The position numbers and the translations under genes are program-made. A DNA stretch of 64,000 bases from an uncultured Cyclobacteriaceae bacterium (GTDB lineage Bacteria > Bacteroidota > Bacteroidia > Cytophagales > Cyclobacteriaceae): assembly GCA_943788235.1 (NCBI GenBank), contig CALSPM010000005.1, forward strand, positions 768,001 to 832,000, given 5' to 3'. The first letter of the stretch is position 1. Each line of letters opens with the position of its first letter. The notes under the pieces were generated by a model. That model saw only the letters and a list, made by a program, of their open reading frames with translations, was not told the origin of the DNA and did no database searches. Positions 62,679-64,000 of this stretch are shown piece by piece.

Positions 62679-64000
62679 ATGAAAATTGTTTTCTCTTTTT
62701 TGTTGATCTCTTTTTTTATGTCGATTGTAACGTCATGTATCGAATCAAGAAAGAATAAAATATTAGTTATTTATGAGGAAAACGGACCATACAGTGCATT
62801 GAAAACTGAATGGATACGGTATATAAAAGAAAGTATTTTTGATTTCGAGGTCCTAGATTCTGAGCGTCAAAGGTTGGGAGACTCGTTGTGGCAAAATAGA
62901 GCTTTAATTATACTTTCAGATCCTCAAAAACTCAACCCCCAATGGCAATCAGATATTGAACGATATGTTCAAACTGGAGGTGAAATTTTGTTGCCATCTG
63001 ATACTATCAATTCCTATTTTTGGCCCTGGTTGCACCAAGCGCAAATGAATAACGAGAATGGTTTCGATGGAGGGAAAATTATTTTTTTTAACGATTCAAC
63101 GAACTTAAGCGCATTATTAAATGAACCCTTAGGAGCTATGAGTATACAACCAGGTCAAGTTAAAACTAAGCAAGCTCCCAATAACAACAGATTTACGAAA
63201 ATAACTTTAGATGCCGATGTGAATGAGCCCATGGAGCTTTCCGTGTTACCAGGAGGTCGTGTGTTGTTCATCGAACGAGAAGGTAATTTCAAGGTATATG
63301 ATCCTGAGACGCGCAAGACCAAGCTCTTGCACACCTTTGATATAAGTACTGAGGGAAATTATGAGGATGGGATGCTTGGCTTAACTATTGACCCAAACTA
63401 TCAGGACAACAACTGGGTATATATTTATTATTCGCCAAAAGGAGGACGTCCAAGACAAAACCTTTCAAGATTTGTTTTGGCTTATCAAGACAGTCTTTTA
63501 TTACAGAGTGAAAAAGTCATTCTTGAAGTGGCTGTTCAACGTGAAACTTGTTGCCATTCGGGAGGATCTATTTCCTTTGGCCCCAATGGAAATTTATTCT
63601 TGAGCACAGGTGACAATACGAGTTCCAAAGAATCAGATGGCTATTCGCCTTTGGACGAAAGAGCAGGAAGAGCCCCATTTGATGCTCAAAAAGGATCCTC
63701 CAATACACAGGATCTCAGAGGAAAAATATTAAGAATTACCCCAACAGCCGAAGGATCATATACGATCCCGACAGGTAATTTGTTTTCTTCGGACGGCAGC
63801 GTAGGAAGGCCAGAAATTTATGCAATGGGTTGCAGGAATCCTTTCCGCTTTTCGGTGGATCAGAAGACGGGATATATTTATTGGGGAGATGTAGGTCCTG
63901 ATTCAGGAAAAGATAGCAAACTTGGGCCTCAAAGTTATGATGAATGGAATCAAGCTAAAACTCCAGGAAATTATGGATGGCCTTATTTCGAGGCTGATAA
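62679..64000 (+). CDS. PQQ-type glucose/sorbosone dehydrogenase with N-terminal ThuA-like domain (cut by window end)
   Basis: Open from ATG 62679 to the window end, 440 codons so far, no stop. A lipoprotein-like leader ends S-I-V-T-S-C. Residues ~28-150 resemble a reduced ThuA-like (glutamine-amidotransferase-fold) domain, including an A-L-I-I-L-S-D strand and T-G-G-E-I-L-L-P. From about residue 185 the GSDH beta-propeller begins: L-S-V-L-P-G-G-R-V-L-F-I-E-R-E-G, G-M-L-G-L-T-I-D-P-N-Y near 232, C-C-H-S-G-G-S-I-S-F-G-P near 290, D-L-R-G-K-I-L-R-I-T-P near 347 and G-C-R-N-P-F-R-F near 380. Such proteins oxidise sugars with PQQ; in Bacteroidota they are often fused to ThuA, PKD and cytochrome c domains, which may follow outside the window. 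Confidence 0.85.
   Translation, partial: MKIVFSFLLISFFMSIVTSCIESRKNKILVIYEENGPYSALKTEWIRYIKESIFDFEVLDSERQRLGDSLWQNRALIILSDPQKLNPQWQSDIERYVQTGGEILLPSDTINSYFWPWLHQAQMNNENGFDGGKIIFFNDSTNLSALLNEPLGAMSIQPGQVKTKQAPNNNRFTKITLDADVNEPMELSVLPGGRVLFIEREGNFKVYDPETRKTKLLHTFDISTEGNYEDGMLGLTIDPNYQDNNWVYIYYSPKGGRPRQNLSRFVLAYQDSLLLQSEKVILEVAVQRETCCHSGGSISFGPNGNLFLSTGDNTSSKESDGYSPLDERAGRAPFDAQKGSSNTQDLRGKILRITPTAEGSYTIPTGNLFSSDGSVGRPEIYAMGCRNPFRFSVDQKTGYIYWGDVGPDSGKDSKLGPQSYDEWNQAKTPGNYGWPYFEAD

Noticed and set aside
1-64000. CRISPR arrays, tRNA/rRNA genes, prophage, transposases, integrative element ends
   Set aside because: No evenly spaced direct repeats, no cloverleaf or rRNA-like sequence, no transposase or integrase motifs were found on either strand by eye; a small tRNA could still be missed without a search tool.

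Overview
The window is an AT-rich chromosomal segment of a Bacteroidota bacterium, probably a marine or other polysaccharide-degrading member of the Cytophagia/Saprospiria type (the lineage is inferred). The grounds are SusC/SusD pairs, many exported lipoproteins, TTG and GTG starts without clear Shine-Dalgarno sites, a few TAnnTTTG-like promoter elements, VCBS/ASPIC proteins, and Bacteroidota-style enzymes such as GH92, the long mannose-6-phosphate isomerase and TIGR03032. I saw no rRNA, tRNA, CRISPR array, prophage or insertion sequence.

Region 1 (1-21.3 kb, all + strand) is a polysaccharide utilisation locus packed as one likely transcription unit, with overlaps or gaps of a few bases at most junctions. 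It holds the end of one SusD, a complete SusC/SusD pair, a long mannose-6-phosphate isomerase, a sugar:H+ symporter, a GH92 alpha-mannosidase, a CE7-type acetyl esterase, a VCBS/ASPIC surface protein (frame-broken), a sialate O-acetylesterase-type esterase, two paralogous putative beta-propeller lipoproteins of unknown activity, and a formylglycine sulfatase. Together they suggest uptake and digestion of an acetylated, sulfated alpha-mannose-containing glycan, with mannose routed into glycolysis.

Region 2 (21.4-30.7 kb) is accessory. It has the agmatine-to-putrescine pair aguB/aguA, an exported double NTF2-like protein, decayed Gfo/Idh/MocA and DUF1080 genes, an SGNH lipoprotein, a small membrane-protein/XRE-regulator cassette with two matched palindromic operators, and a broken S10 peptidase. 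Region 3 (30.9-42.2 kb, mostly -) has a CsgG-like exported protein, a purine-salvage pair, a PLP dehydratase, AlkB, an M28 peptidase, and an operon of GT9, TIGR03032 protein, lipoprotein and SixA in which an internal ~1 kb tandem duplication left two recognisable gene remnants.

Region 4 (42.5-59.4 kb) is largely housekeeping: pyrR-pyrB, purB, a ferredoxin-type reductase, TerC, pirin, a bestrophin-like protein, a CotH-like protein, a Shewanella-like phosphatase, a fatty acid desaturase, small membrane proteins (TspO-like, DoxX-like) and a cold-shock protein. Region 5 (59.8-64 kb) begins another carbohydrate segment: a second sulfatase, aldose 1-epimerase, and a PQQ-type sugar dehydrogenase that runs off the window.

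An overarching oddity is the number of interrupted genes. In nearly every case that could be resolved by reading both frames, the protein is restored by deleting one base, usually from a short homopolymer. This points to insertion errors in the assembly at least as much as to real gene decay, although four in-frame nonsense codons and one clearly degraded gene suggest some true pseudogenes.
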